Notes: generated by a model not told the origin, from the sequence alone. A stretch of DNA of 64,000 bases from Prosopocoilus inquinatus (GCA_036172665.1 CM069877.1:19741001-19805000), one strand, 5' to 3'; counted from the first letter of the stretch, positions 1 to 12,002 are shown. Numbers and translations are program-made.

Positions 1-462
1 TCGTTCTAAACGCCCAAAGTGCTCTTTCGTTACAGTTTTTGAACGCAACAGTATTGTATAAGTAAACTGAGTGGTACTTATATTTGAAAGACAATCCTTT
101 GCATGTGATCTCGAAAAAACCGGAAGGCGCGAGCAGTCATATTTACCACGATGTTTACATTTTTACTCTTTTGAAGTCATGTTAACTTCCAATAAATTAA
201 GGAAACAAACAAATATTCAGTAGCGTTGTTTTCTTTATTTTAATTGTATACAATGAACGGCAAAAAGTTACACCATTTGGGAAATTTTTTTGCATTTTAA
301 AAAATTTGTGCCAATAGTTGTGTGTTTTGTGTATGTTCGATAACCAAATATAAACAGGACAGAAACAGTGAGCAGCTTTTAGTGTGGCTCAAAATGGTAC
401 CTATTTAAAATTCGAAAAAAAAAAATAATAATAATAATATGGTTTCAATAGCTTTTTACAGA
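1..462. other. AT-rich sequence with a repeat end
   Basis: No gene seen. Positions about 8-55 match the right end of the small inverted-repeat element at 13,272-13,402 (shared words AAACGCCCAAAGTGC and CAGTTT.TGAACGC), so a related copy is probably cut by the left edge of the window. The remainder is A/T-rich with an AAT microsatellite near 425-440. Confidence 0.5.
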
Positions 463-593
463 AGGCGTTTACGATAATTGGAGGGGTATATACCGGTTAA
501 TCTATTGTCTCACTCTTACTTGCATTAAACGCATTCATTTTATTTTACTTTTCTACCCCGATCCATAGAGCTCTCCAACTATCGTAAACGCCT
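463..593. mobile_element. Short hairpin MITE
   Basis: The two ends are inverted copies: AGGCGTTTACGATAATTGGAG at the left, and the complement of AGGCGTTTACGATAGTTGGAG at the right. The 131-bp unit has no coding capacity. This is the layout of a non-autonomous DNA transposon; no superfamily is assigned because the target duplication is not clear. Confidence 0.65.
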
Positions 594-2207
594 AAAATGT
601 GTCGCTTGCTCCTTTGACAAAATGGATAAGATTTTTCATTTTCTAGTTAGAAGCGGCAATTGGGCGTTTGGTATTTAGCTCTTGCAAGTGATTAGTTTAT
701 TCATTTATTCAGCTATAAGAGAATGTTTTTTTTATATCCATAAGAAATATTTAAACAAATAAAATTTGCTCTTGGGTTCTGTTACATGCACGAGAAAATT
801 TGAGACAATTTTTCACAAGGCGTTTTCTTTATAACATTTTGTCTCATCACTTAATTTCCTGATAACATTTTTCTAGTAATCCCAATCTGGCATAAGCAGA
901 CCGAATTTTTTATTTTGGGCCAGTTTAATATCTGTACAACTTATGAAATCGACATTAGTACAAATAGTGGCTACCACGTATTGCACCTACAGTGATCGCC
1001 AAAATGTCGGCATCAAATGGGAAAAATCTTTATTTTTGATTTTTTGAGGAAACTTTTTAAGGCAATAATTTCTACTTGTCTGAAAACCTTTTTAACTCCT
1101 AACAGATATACCGAGTGATTTTATTCGAAATAAATCTATATTTCAACGAGATTTTTTTAACGTAAGTTAGTTTCAACTTATTTTTTTTTAATATTCCGTT
1201 AAAATTGAATTTTTCAACTTTTAGAATATTCTAAAAATTTCAGGTACTAAATCTTAATTTCAATATTTAATATTTTTAGGGCGGAAACTACCAAAATTTA
1301 TAATTTGAAAAAATAAGAAAGATTAAGTATTGCTTCATTATTCACCGAAAAGTATTATTTTTGAATATATTTTCCGTTTCTGATGCCTTTTATAATTATT
1401 ATAAATAATTAATATATATTTAAATATCTCTCTATTCCCGTTAATGAATTAATTTCGCAACGACCTTGTAAATGTTACTTTGCAGAAGATATTTCTTTAT
1501 ATGGCTTAGTCCTACTGACTTAAACAGAATTTGAGGGCTTTTTTAATAATAGGATTTGAATTAAATGATAAAAATGTACAACTACTTTTTTTTCAAGAGC
1601 AAACGTTAAAGTTTGCTTTGTCCAACTCAAAACAGTCTATAAAACGGAATTTTAACAGCAAAGGTAAATAAAATAACAATTTTCAACAATTTAACAACAA
1701 TCCGCACCAGTTACTGGGATCATGATCACACAATTGTACCGTCTTGTTTAACAAATAACTACCTACTTATTTGTTTTCTTTTTGTATATTGTAATGTGGT
1801 TTGAAATTAAAGTCGTTTCATGAAAACGCCTCTTGTCATTTTCAGGGACAGATTAGAGGTTTTAGATGTTATTTAAATGCATATTAGTTATGAATAAAAA
1901 TATTTTTCTAAAAGTGTACCTTGCTTCAAAAACGTAAAAATTATGAAAAATATACATTATTTTTGCTGAATAATAAAATATCTGAAGCAACAATTAATAT
2001 TCTTTATTATTTAGCTACTGCTCCGTGTCCCATTACTTTTGGACCACTCTGTACAACACAACAAATTACCTTGCATTTATGAAAGGTCTTATTTCCTTTT
2101 AACAAAACTGCCATATCTCTGTCGGATTAAATTAAATTCATTTAACTTAGAAAGAAGATAAAAGACCGGATTTAAACATGTTTACTTACCAACAGAATAA
2201 CTATTAT
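594..2207. other. AT-rich non-coding stretch, no gene seen
   Basis: No open frame with coding character, no splice-flanked exon and no clear repeat structure was found on either strand. The composition is dominated by A/T runs. Confidence 0.5.
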
Positions 2208-2215
2208 GTTTCGTT

Positions 2216-3112
2216 TAGGGGCGCGTGATATCCTGTTTTCGATATGGGATATCGATAATTAAAAAATATCGATATTTATCGATATATCGATATTTATCCA
2301 TATATCGATAATATCGAGCAAGTTGGACAAGTGCATTTTCACACATTTTGGTACGAGGTAGTTTTGCTAGGAATGTGTTTTTTAAATTTTAAACTTTTCT
2401 AATTATTTTTTTACGTTTTTCAGAAATATTATTTCATAGCTTTTCTTGAAATTATGTAATCGCGTATCCATCAGAATCAGAATTCATTGTTTTCCCCAAT
2501 CATAACAATAAAAATTAAAAGCAAGAAAGAACAGTCTTCGTGCCAAAATGTGTGGAGAAGGGGGCACACGAATAAGTGTCAATTCCACGAACGTTATAAA
2601 AAAAAACTTTAGTTTCATTTTGATATTTATAAACTTTGACTAGACTAAAAATTAATTGAAATATTTACAAATTTTCTTTATATCGTGACCGTGAGTCATG
2701 ATCTCTTGCAATATATAAAAACTGAGGTTTAGTGCGAATTAGGCGAATTGATTTGAACGCCACAGAATACAATAGCGACGTTACCCGATATAATTAGTAA
2801 TTTCCTTCCTTTAAATGGTTTTGATCTTGAAAAATAAACGATCCAAAAATTAATAATTATGACGTGCATAAATTGTCCAATAACAGTTTTAATAAAAACT
2901 GAAATAGGTAATAAAATGTGATTGATTATTAATATTTTAAGGAAAATTACGTTATTGATAATATCGATACCACCGATAATATCAATACAGCGATACCAAC
3001 AATAATATCGATAAATCCGACATATATCGATATTATCGATATCTTAAATGGAAATATCGTTATTCGATAATTATCGATAATATCGATATATCGATAAATT
3101 CTCGCAGCACTA
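2216..3112. mobile_element. Non-autonomous hAT-type transposon with ATCGAT-rich ends
   Basis: The 897-bp unit is flanked by a perfect 8-bp duplication GTTTCGTT (2,208-2,215 and 3,113-3,120), the hallmark of hAT elements. Its ends, TAGGGGCGCGTGA and (reverse complement) TAGTGCTGCGAGA, match at 9 of 13 positions. About 90-160 bp inside each end are dense in interleaved ATCGATA words, making subterminal arrays. No transposase frame is present, so mobility would depend on an autonomous relative. Confidence 0.85.
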
Positions 3113-3521
3113 GTTTCGTTTCATTTCCGAAAACATGTTTCTCCGTCTCTGTAATAAATTTTAAATTTTCGCGGTAAAACTCAAGGTAAAGCCGTTGGTA
3201 AAACTGCAAAAATTCTGAAAGTCGTACGATTTTCAACGATAGTACACGATGAATCTATTTCGCGTGATTTGGCATCTCCTTGTAGCCCAGCCTTCTGTGT
3301 TACGTCCTGCACCCTTGCCCCGCGAGAGATGGTTAAGTGATTCTGAAACGGCTCCTTAAGAGCGAGTTACGCAGCGCGATATAGAGTAAACAGTTCATCG
3401 CACGTAAAAATGTGTAAGAACTTTTTTGTGGGGAATTGTCTAATCTATAATTCTTATAGAGGATATGAAACAAATAAAAAAAAACTTTTTAAAACGAGCT
3501 AAAAGGGTAATTTATTGACTT

Positions 3522-3564
3522 ACTTGACGTTTCGCTAATATAATTATCTGCTTTATCAAAAGTT
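3522..3564 (-). ncRNA. Degenerate hammerhead-like hairpin
   Basis: On the minus strand ACTT, a core-like TTGATAA, a loop-bearing AGC helix, GAAA, CGTC and AAGT follow one another. The flanks ACTT/AAGT pair as stem I would. The core departs from CUGANGA at two positions, so this is probably an inactive relic of the same structural class as the other hairpins of this window. Confidence 0.3.
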
Positions 3565-4624
3565 AATAACGGAAAGTATAAACAATTTAGCCTACTAAAT
3601 TTTTTTAAATTAATTGTGAAGAGATTGTTAGAGGTAAAAAAAAATTATCAGCAAAGATATAACTTGTAACTAAGAATATCATTACTGATGCGGCCAGGTC
3701 CGTCTTAACATATACTAGGGAAATCCTAGTAAAACCTAACTAGAGTACGCAAATAAATTGTTGTAACCAAAATTACAACAATTCTAACAATAATAAACCA
3801 AAAAAATTAATAATAATATAGTTTTTCTAAAAAATAAACAGGGAAGTTTCCGATTATTATGTCTCATTTAATGAACTTAGAAAACTACAAAATATACCGT
3901 TCAAATTTGCAAAATCAGTTCTTTTATTTATTGAATTATTACACATTTTTATTTTACACATTTCAATAAAAAAAAATAAACTAAGACAAATGTGCATTTT
4001 CAGAAGATTGTCGCCATTTTAAAAGAAAACGGCTGCAAAATTTAAAGTAACAAAATATGATATTAAGTACATTTTAATATTCTGAACAATATTTTCCTTT
4101 GCCGTTTGGCTCTAAAATTCATAAGAGAACCAATAATTGCAAATATTTAGTTTTACATGCTATTTTGCTATGTCTGAAAAACGATTCAACACAGTGTATG
4201 TACTGCAGCTGAGGAGATTTATGATGACATAGTTTTCAATTTACTAAATTCAAATTAATTTCTTTAATTCTGTTTTTCTTTTGTTTAACAGTTTTGCAGT
4301 TTAGCTTCTCAAGTTTAATTTTGTACTTATATTTGTATTTACGTACTTATATTTTTAAGTTTGCTCTGTAATTGAATTTCTATCTGTTTGGCAAATAAAC
4401 AATCATTATTACTATTAAAACAAAGAAATCATTTGCTATCGCAGCCCACGCTTAAACATCCTAACATACTTCAGATTTTTCTCTCTGATCTGGTCAATCC
4501 ATTCGGAAGATATTGCTCAAACGACGTCAATTCCGGGACGCCGCAGAATGGGGTAACAGATCTTTAAATTTGGCAGTACAAAGTTTTTTTAATCTCAAAC
4601 CGGACAGAAAAATGAAGGGAAACA

Positions 4625-4668
4625 CACTCAACGTTTCGCTATAGATTTATAGCTTCGTTAGGAGTGAA
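4625..4668 (-). ncRNA. Degenerate hammerhead-like hairpin
   Basis: Minus-strand order: CACTC, CTAACGA, a perfect 6-bp helix GCTATA/TATAGC with a 4-nt loop, GAAA, CGTT, then GAGTG. CACTC and GAGTG pair perfectly as stem I. The core reads CUAACGA instead of CUGACGA, and one extra A precedes stem II, so self-cleavage is unlikely. The preserved pairing argues for a real RNA fold in the ancestral repeat. Confidence 0.4.
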
Positions 4669-4903
4669 AAAAATTAAATGAACAAGTTGTCAAGAGAAAC
4701 AAGTCGTCAAGAGAAACGAAAAGGTAACATGATTTGAAACTAAGATACGAGTTGTCCGGAATAATGAGAAAAGTAATTAGAACTAAATTAAGACTAATTT
4801 TTTTTTTTTTAATGAATTAATTGACAGATCTATATCCTGTTTAAAGAGTCTAGAAAACTACAAAATATGTCATTTAAATTTTCAAAGTCCGTACGTTTAT
4901 TAA

Positions 4904-4964
4904 TAGAATTTGGAGACATTTTAATTAATTTAAATAAATTTAATTAAAATGTCTCCAAATTCTA
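4904..4964. repeat. Perfect 25-bp inverted repeat (hairpin)
   Basis: Two 25-bp arms (4,904-4,928 and 4,940-4,964) are exact reverse complements around an 11-bp A/T loop. It could be a very short MITE or a recent palindromic duplication. Confidence 0.8.
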
Positions 4965-5616
4965 TTTTGTAATTGTTACATTTGAACGTGTTATTGTTGT
5001 TGAATAATAAATAAACGAAGTGATCAGAAAAGGAAAATACTTTTTATGTTTCATGTATTGCAATTAAAAATTTCCAACGCTAAGTTAGATCAAACTATTA
5101 TACAGAGTCAAACAAAACGAGTTAAACCAAAATTATTTTATTATCCTATTTTTTCTGTATAAATCGAATGAGTAACAAAGTATTTTTAATGACACATTAA
5201 TTTTTAATTGGACGTTTTCATAATCAGACTTTAAGAAAGCGTTAAGTCAATTTAAGAATGGGGGAACAAATGTATTTGTTTAGGTTAAAATAACTTTAAA
5301 ATTAAACTCCTATTATGAAATCGGACCTTACTGTTATATTAATTAATTCATGAAAAAGTATGATAAAGAATATTCTTAAAAGTGATGCAAATTTCTGTTC
5401 ATGAAACCGGGAATTTAAATACAAATTGAGGAATTTAAGCATCTAATAAGAAAATGAAAATTAATACTAAGTAGGATATTGTCCCTAATATTTAATCCTG
5501 TTTAATTATCTGCGCTGTAAGGATTTTATACCTCTACATCTTATTACATTTGTAAAATTTTAGTATTCTGGAAAATTTCCGGTAATACCGTGCATTATCC
5601 CAATTTAGTGTGTAGG

Positions 5617-5828
5617 TACACAGAGAAAAATCATTAGTAAAAAGTAACACAAATTGTAGTTAGAATGAAGACGGAAACAAATTGTAGCAAATATTCGCAC
5701 AATTGTCGGACTATTTACTACAATTGTGCTAATATTTACTACAATTGTGTTAATATTTGTTACAATTTGTTTGTTTTTATTCTGACTACAATTTGTGTTA
5801 CTTTTTATTATTGATTTTTCTCTGTGTA
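5617..5828. mobile_element. 212-bp MITE with TACACAGAG ends
   Basis: The ends TACACAGAGAAAAATCA and its inverted copy continue into arms of about 50 bp (AGTAACACAAATTGTAGT and inverse). The centre carries three imperfect tandem units of ATTTACTACAATTGTG. There is no coding sequence, as expected for a non-autonomous DNA transposon. Confidence 0.75.
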
Positions 5829-6844
5829 TAAGAAACTGTGAACTAATTATCTTTTAGTGTTGAACCATTTCTTGTGTCGGAAAGTTTCGTTTCATTTCGT
5901 TGTGAAATGGAACGCAGAACGCATACTACCGAAAGAGATAATCATTCCATTGTATGTATATTGTCATAGGACCAACGATACCTGTTATTATTACTGGAAA
6001 CCGTAACCAATATTTATTTATTAGGCTTGCCGCCGGCCGTACCATAAAAGCAGGTCAGCCGGCTAAATGTTGTTAAGGTTCATAATTGCAAAGCACGGAT
6101 ATTCGTACGGCCAGGGGCATTTCATTTCGTCTTAAAACTTTTCGACACCACCGTACGTCTGGTATAGTTTCACCCTCGATCACCACGCCACTATAACAAG
6201 TGTTGATAGTCTGCGAAAGCGTTGTATTTATAAAATTATAAATTTTTAAGAACGGATTACATTTTTAAGACTTCATTCTGTTATTTAAAAGAACTATTTA
6301 TTTATTTTTGGAATCAGTGTGAGCGAAGAAGTTATTTTCAAATTCGATAAACTGACTGCCCATGACCTGTATGCAGACGCATATATATCTGATCTATTTT
6401 ATTTGAATGCGTTCTTGTTCCATTTTATTCCTCTGCCAGGTATCGTGCGTAAGCTCAAGTAAAATTAATATTATGAAATGGCTGCTTTCTTTCCCTTAAA
6501 AGTTTAAATCGTGATTTGAGTAGTTTCCATAGTTGTTGCAACAAAACATGTCAGATTTGAATTATTGTAGTTTAATCCAAACGAGTCTAAAAAATTCCAG
6601 AAAATCACGGAGTGGTTGACATCTAGTGAAAGTTTTATTAGGTTCCTATAATTAGGAAAGAATGTGAATGACGTTTGGTTAACCTATAAAAAACATTAAA
6701 TTGAAATGTTTAATTGCGAGTTTTGTCACACAATAACAAAATTAACAAAAAAACACTGATGGATCGAAGTTATATTGCATAACATTAATGACAGCCGTTT
6801 GTTTTCCTTATTAAAAGCGAAAACTGTTGGTTGCTGATTTTCGC
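5829..6844. other. Non-coding stretch, no gene seen
   Basis: One GC-rich patch at 6,022-6,062 stands out from the A/T-rich surroundings, but no frame, splice-flanked exon or promoter could be supported there. Confidence 0.4.
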
Positions 6845-7207
6845 GAACAGCAACTGTAAATCGTTTTGAGCAAAACGGATCATGTTGGCATTGTTCCTGT
6901 AACCTTTCTACTCCATCTTTATCATCCTGCAGGTTACTTGACGTCTTGATAGACTCCGGTAGCTCTGATCTGAGATACGACTTTTACCAACATAGCAGCA
7001 ACTGGAAACAGAGTTGAGCAAAACGACTCATGTTGGCATTATTTCTGTAACCTATCTACTCCATCTTTACCATCCTGCAGGTTACTTGACGTTTCGATGG
7101 ACCCCAGTAGCTTTGATTTGAGTTACGAATTTTACCAACACAGCAGCAACTGGAAATAGCTTTGAGCAAAACGGTGCAAGTTGGCATTGTTCGTGTAACC
7201 TATCTAC
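6845..7207. repeat. 148-bp tandem repeat, about 2.4 copies
   Basis: The word GAGCAAAACG begins at 6,868, 7,016 and 7,164, exactly 148 bp apart. It is followed each time by a TGTTGGCATT-like segment and CTGTAACC.ATCTACTC. Each full unit also holds CATCCTGCAGGTTACTTGACG and ends with AGCAGCAACTGGAAA. The third unit breaks off near 7,207. Units differ by scattered substitutions, so the duplication is not recent. No coding function is apparent. Confidence 0.85.
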
Positions 7208-8525
7208 TCACAGTTCCACTCTACAGTTCGCGAATAGAAAAATTCAAAGGTTATTTACTGATCAGAATTGAAATTTTACGGGGTGTGGGAATTAGTACGT
7301 TTACAAAAGAACGTCTGTCTTCGCATCTAAACGCGTTAGTTGCATTTGGATCACGATTTTGCGAGTGAAAGAAAACACCTAATGACAGAGAAGTTAATAT
7401 ATAAGATTAAATAATGTAATTAGACTTTTTTGCAGGTTTCTCTTCGTACGAATGAAAAGAAAAAGATTTGGCATCGGTTCTCTGTGTTTAAAATTACCCA
7501 CGTGTTTCCAGCAGATGGACTCGAGCGTAATTAAAATAAGTTGATTCTTGTTTTCTAATTGCGAGTCAAAATATGTATGTACAGAGGATTGCTGACAGGC
7601 ACATTGAAGTAAAGGGAAATGTAAACTTCTATAATTTTTTGAACGACGTCTATTTACGGAGTTAACTTGTTCGATTTTATTTCTAGAATGTTCATTAAAG
7701 TTTTAAGGTGTAATTACTTTATGTTTGACTTTACGGGCGCCTTAAAGGTCAAAGCATAATCGTCAATACAGTTTGTGGGTGTTTTGACGTCTTGCGGCAA
7801 TCGTAAATCGCAAACAAACGTTCATTCATGTTTAAATCTTACTGTTACAGTGAACACAAATGACGTCCGAATCTCAAATAACATCCAAAAATAAGTTAAT
7901 AATGATGTGTCACTTTTGAACGCTGATTTTGAGCAGTATGCCAAATAGTGAATAATTATTTTTAAACCCTTTAAGAGATCGACTAAGCAATGGATTATTT
8001 GGGCATAGATATGTGTCTACGTTACGCATATATTTTCGTTAGCGATGATCATTATAAAAGTATTTCGATTGCACATCGAATGCTATTTTGGTTCGCCGTT
8101 CCACCTTGCGAATTTATTTATGCCAGGTATTATTTTTAAAGCTAATTTAGATACATTTGTTTTTCAATGTAATTGCACTGTTCAGCAAAATCATAAGGAA
8201 TTAAAATGTTCTATATCTTTCCTAAGCACTTCTAAGTATTTAAATAAAATAAAATCAATACGTCGTCCTTAAATTTCTTGACAGTTTTTTTAGAGTTGCG
8301 CGATATTTTATTGTTACGCTCGATGGTCTCTAAAAACTAATTTAACACAATATTAGAATATTGCTTCGCTCGGCGGGTTGCTTATATATCCTGGTATTCC
8401 TATGGAATTATCTCTTTGAAAAAAAGCTGGCTCGGCACTGAATTATTACAATAGAGGTTTCAGAAATACTTTTTTTTTTAATTTGTTTTGTTCATTATGA
8501 ACTACAAAATATGCATTTATTGTTT
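7208..8525. other. Non-coding stretch with a MITE end
   Basis: No gene seen. Positions 7,345-7,380 match an end of the element at 20,551-20,788 (GGATCACGATTTTG followed by GAAAGAAAACACCT), so a solo or decayed end of that family is present. Open frames here are short and show no coding pattern. Confidence 0.45.
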
Positions 8526-8658
8526 TGAAATGAAAAGGCTAATCTTTTATATTGATTCTTCTTTATTGAAAAATAGGTGGAAGAAAAGATACGTTGTGAC
8601 ACACATACAAAAGAAAACAGCTGTTATTTTATCTTTCAATAAACATTAAATTATTTCA
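8526..8658 (-). mobile_element. 3' LTR of the dead copia element
   Basis: This 133-bp block recurs, split in two, at 14,159-15,445. It starts TGAAAT and ends ATTTCA, the TG...CA inverted ends of an LTR. The 5 bp outside it (TGTTT) match 4 of 5 bases beyond the far LTR (TGGTT), a likely target duplication. No clear purine tract adjoins it on the inner side, probably because of later insertion or decay. Confidence 0.75.
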
Positions 8659-10110
8659 TGGCAACTGCAACCGGAATGAGAGAAAAAGAGACAGATTTTT
8701 GTTGCATCCACTTGCCATCACTGGTTTGATTCCAGTTTGATATGGCGACAAGGGAGCGCTCAGTGCACTTTGGGCCCAAGACCGCTATAAAAAACAGAGG
8801 CGCCAATCCGGAACTTACCTTATGCTCGGAACCAAGTCCATCGGATCCTCGAGAACAATGATGTTAAACAGGGTTACATGACTGTGCCCACTCAGTGGAG
8901 ACGGCGTGGAAAGACTCAAAAGATGTTACCGGAAAGGGCGCCACTCAGGAGTGGTTACGTAAGTCAATAGTGTAGAGGATACACGGCCGGAAGGGTATAA
9001 CCCTGTTCCGTCCGTAAAGGTTCCAACATCCTAGGACTTGTATTTGAGCGCAAAATCTCACTCCTTAAAGATGTGAAGCCCCCGCAACAAAGTTCCCCAA
9101 CAAAACAAAAACAAATTAATATAAACTCGATAGCAAGTTTATGCAAATCGTATAAATAAAAATTGTGTATAACTACACCCAAATACAGGGCGGGCAACGA
9201 CCATGCCTTAAATAAGTTCATATACAGAGTCCAACTCGTGGACAAAAAAAGCCTCTTTACGGGAGTTCTCACGCGCCAGCTTACACCAAAGCATAAAAAA
9301 CGATTCGCTTTAAACTCTAATCCAAAGTACACAGAAAAACATTGAAATCATGTCAAACACAAAAAAAATACAGCAATATTCAGCGCTCTGAAGGAGCCTC
9401 CCAAACGTGATGGCAAAAAAAGATTTTAAATTTGAAACAATATACAAAAAGGAAAAAGAAAATTTACTTCAAAGTTTAATGCTACGAAGGAGCCTCTCCA
9501 ACTGGTAGCAAAATTTTAAAGTTGTCTCCAAGCAAAAAAAAAACAGAATGCACGGGCCAAAAGGGACGAGGTAAAAAAAGTATGCGCAGTACGCCAACTA
9601 AGGCACAGGGCAAGGGGAAATTTTCCATACAGCGGTGACATAAAAGCGGTGACGTCACTCCTCAAAGGTAGTGACGAGATCAGGAGGCAAACCAAAAATA
9701 AAATAAAATGACCTTAAAATTGCCTCTGCCACGAGGTCGACGGCCCTGCTTAGGACGGTTGGGCGTTGGCGGCCCCTTTTCGACGAGACATAAGATGGCG
9801 GCTGCCGGGCTTGTCTCGCTGAAGCAAGTTGAACGACGGTGAAAGGTCGATGTTATAAAGGATTCGTCAATTCACGTGTGTAGCGGCTCCCTTGCCTAGG
9901 ACTAGCACTATAATAACGGGGAACAAGAAGGGAACAGTTAACAAAAGAATGGTCATGAAATCGTCAAAAGAAACTCACCCTGCGTGTTAATCGTAGGTGC
10001 TGAGGAGTTACCAAAAATCGCTGCCAAATCCGCAGAATGCGATCCCTGCTTGACTCTTGGGAGAATATAACAACGGGTGAAAAGAAATACACTAGCTAAT
10101 CGCTGGTTTA
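8659..10110. other. Unassigned GC-richer block inside the copia relic
   Basis: It replaces the RNase H end and the polypurine tract expected between RT and the 3' LTR, so it is probably another insertion. Two motifs starting GAAGGAGCCTC recur at about 9,391 and 9,488. The minus strand has a splice-donor-like CAGGGTGAGT near 9,975 after a 94-codon frame. I could not identify LTR borders or a protein family. Confidence 0.35.
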
Positions 10111-11110
10111 TTACTCGGATTGCTGGAATGGTGGTAAGAGCAGCGTCCTGAAATCGAAATTTATCAATCATCATTCGAATATATTTTGTTTGATGAATGC
10201 GGATACGTCCATTTACCTCATCGTGGGCAATCTCCATCCCAACAAAATTTCCAGGTTTTCAAGTAATAATTTCAACTTTATTTTCGAGTTGCTGCAGAAA
10301 CTCTCGAAGAGAATCATAAGTTGATGACACGATTAGACCATCATCGACATACAATACCAATATTATAAGTGAACCCGTGTAGCATTCCTTTAACATTGAT
10401 CTACAAATCCTAGCTCGAAACCTTGAGCAATCATGAACTGAGTAGATTTGTGATTCCAACATCCTGAAGCTTGTTTTAGTCCATAAAGTGATTTCTTCCG
10501 AAAAATTATAGTATACTCATCTATTAATCACATTGGATGGATAATCTCTGCAACTTGCAAACCAAATCGTCGTTGGTGTTGGTACCTTCCGGGGTGTCAT
10601 AAATTGTTTCTTCTAGGTCGCCAAACAAAAATGCAGTTTTGACATCGGATTGAATTATTTTGTAATTATGTTTTCCTGCTGTGGCTAAGAGAATCCTCAT
10701 GGAATGGAATATCTTGTCGGCACAAAGTCTTGCTTTAAATTTTGGATTATTCGAAGAAGTGGTATCCTTAATTTTAAAAACCCACTTACATCCAATGATT
10801 TTCATTTCATTTGTTTTAGGAACAAGTTGCCAAGTGTTGTTCTTTTTTAATGCAGCAAGTTCATCGTTAAAAGCGTTTGTCCACTCTCGAGCTTCGTTCC
10901 TTTTCATTGCTTCATCATAAATTTCTGGCTCAACTATTTCGCCTAAACAGGCAGTGTATCGTGAAGGATTTTTCTATTATTTCTTGGTCGAAGATTATAA
11001 CTTTCAGTTTTCTTATCTGGATTCTTGTCATTTTCTTTGCATTTATTTTCATCATTAATCTCTTCGTTATTTGGATACTCTCTCAACTCTTGATTATTTA
11101 TTGGATAGGT
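9953..11110 (-). pseudogene. Copia-type reverse transcriptase remnant
   Basis: The minus strand carries pieces of a Ty1/copia reverse transcriptase in correct order. First, about 10,524-10,907 holds NTWQLVPK, KWVFKIK, FKARL and DVKTAFLFGDLEETIY. Next, 10,259-10,462 holds the catalytic LYVDDGLIVSS. Finally, about 10,130-10,237 holds the MEIAHDE...IRIHQTKYI segment that follows the palm. A stretch between FKARL and the ILLATAG helix is deleted, and the pieces lie in different frames with stops between them, so no enzyme can be made. RNase H is missing. It belongs to the copia element whose integrase lies at 11,602-14,140. Confidence 0.85.
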
Positions 11111-11236
11111 TTGGTAAGAAAACTTGAACGTTTATTTCTGTTTCTTAGCTTTGTTATCGCTGAATTTATTATAAAGATGAGATCGAATAGGCGATAATTA
11201 TTGGAATTACCATCGTATCCTGCGAATATTAATCTT

Positions 11237-11606
11237 GGTTGAATTCCTCGGTTCCGGTTGGAACCGCGTATCTCGGATTTCTTCTGCTGCCGACGTTTCG
11301 TTCTCCATCGTAGCAACTTCCTTAAGGCTGCTAGTGCTGGTGATGTGCTGCTACTTCTTGTAAGTTATCGAGGCTGAGTTGGTATGTCCGTTGCTGTGGT
11401 ATTTATAGTGGTCGGTGGGGGCAGCAGGGTGGAATGATGTGCGGAGATTGGTCTGTTGGTGCGTGACGACGTTAATGAGATATTTCCATGTATTGTGAAG
11501 GTAGAAGCCATTATCACGGTTCAGGTTATCCATCCGGGAAACGTGGTTCAACCGGAAGCCAAGAATGACGCCATGGACGACGGCCGCAGAAACCCTTCAA
11601 GTTAAA
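11237..11606 (-). mobile_element. Non-LTR retrotransposon fragment inside copia
   Basis: This about 370-bp GC-rich insert is flanked by a 14-bp direct repeat, CGAATATTAATCTT (near 11,223 and 11,608), typical of LINE-type target-primed insertion. It separates the copia integrase end (RLIFV, 11,602) from the GYDGNS..YRLF segment that should follow directly (about 11,180-11,225). The minus strand resembles a LINE 3' region, with a GAACGAAACGTCGGCAGCAG segment. The family is not identified. Confidence 0.6.
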
Positions 11607-12002
11607 CGAATATTAATCTTTTTGACTTTTCACTCAGTTTGGTCCTCTGAAGGTCTGGATTGTGCATGAAAGCTGCACATTCAAATTTCTTGATATGCGC
11701 TAGAGAAGGCTTCCTCTTCATGAACATTTCAAACGGTATTGTTTCTTTGTAACTGGTAGTCGCAGTTCGATTTAAAATGCAAACCACCGCGGCGTGTTAG
11801 CAGCTTCCGCCCACAGATTCTTCTGCACATTCAAACAAACAAACATCATGTATTTGGGGCTTTTCATAACAGTGCGCACTTCTCTTTCAATGCGACCGTT
11901 TTGTTGTGATGTATAAGGAGTAGTGCTTTCAAGATTAATCGACTTGCTCTTTAGAAAATTTGAAAAATCTTCTTTAAGAGGAATCCCACCGAATAATGCC
12001 AT
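11602..12002 (-). pseudogene. Copia integrase, C-terminal half (broken)
   Basis: The two minus-strand frames 11,772-12,002 and 11,602-11,787 show the second half of a copia integrase core. TTPYTSQQNGRIEREVRTVM contains the catalytic Glu region (PYTPQQNG..ER in the family). LWAEAANT and LNRTAT...PFEMFMKRKPSLAHIKKFECAAF follow, the conserved tail before the GYD motif. A frameshift separates the two pieces. The N-terminal half lies 1.8 kb away at 13,776-14,140, split off by an insertion. Confidence 0.85.

Larger units (their letters stand above)
3121..4903. other. AT-rich non-coding stretch with two hairpin relics
   Basis: No convincing gene. A more GC-rich patch at 3,230-3,420 has a 36-codon frame (3,250-3,360) that I do not call. 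Degenerate CUGANGA...GAAA-type hairpins lie at 3,522-3,564 and 4,625-4,668 (listed separately). The rest is A/T-rich with no recognised repeat. Confidence 0.45.

Noticed and set aside
3250..3360. 36-codon frame starting MNLFRVIWHLLVAQ, with a hydrophobic start
   Set aside because: Too short, with no splice, promoter or conservation evidence; GC-richness alone is not enough.
9163..9345. Small frames on both strands in the GC-rich copia insert
   Set aside because: No similarity to retroelement proteins and mutually overlapping; treated as non-coding.
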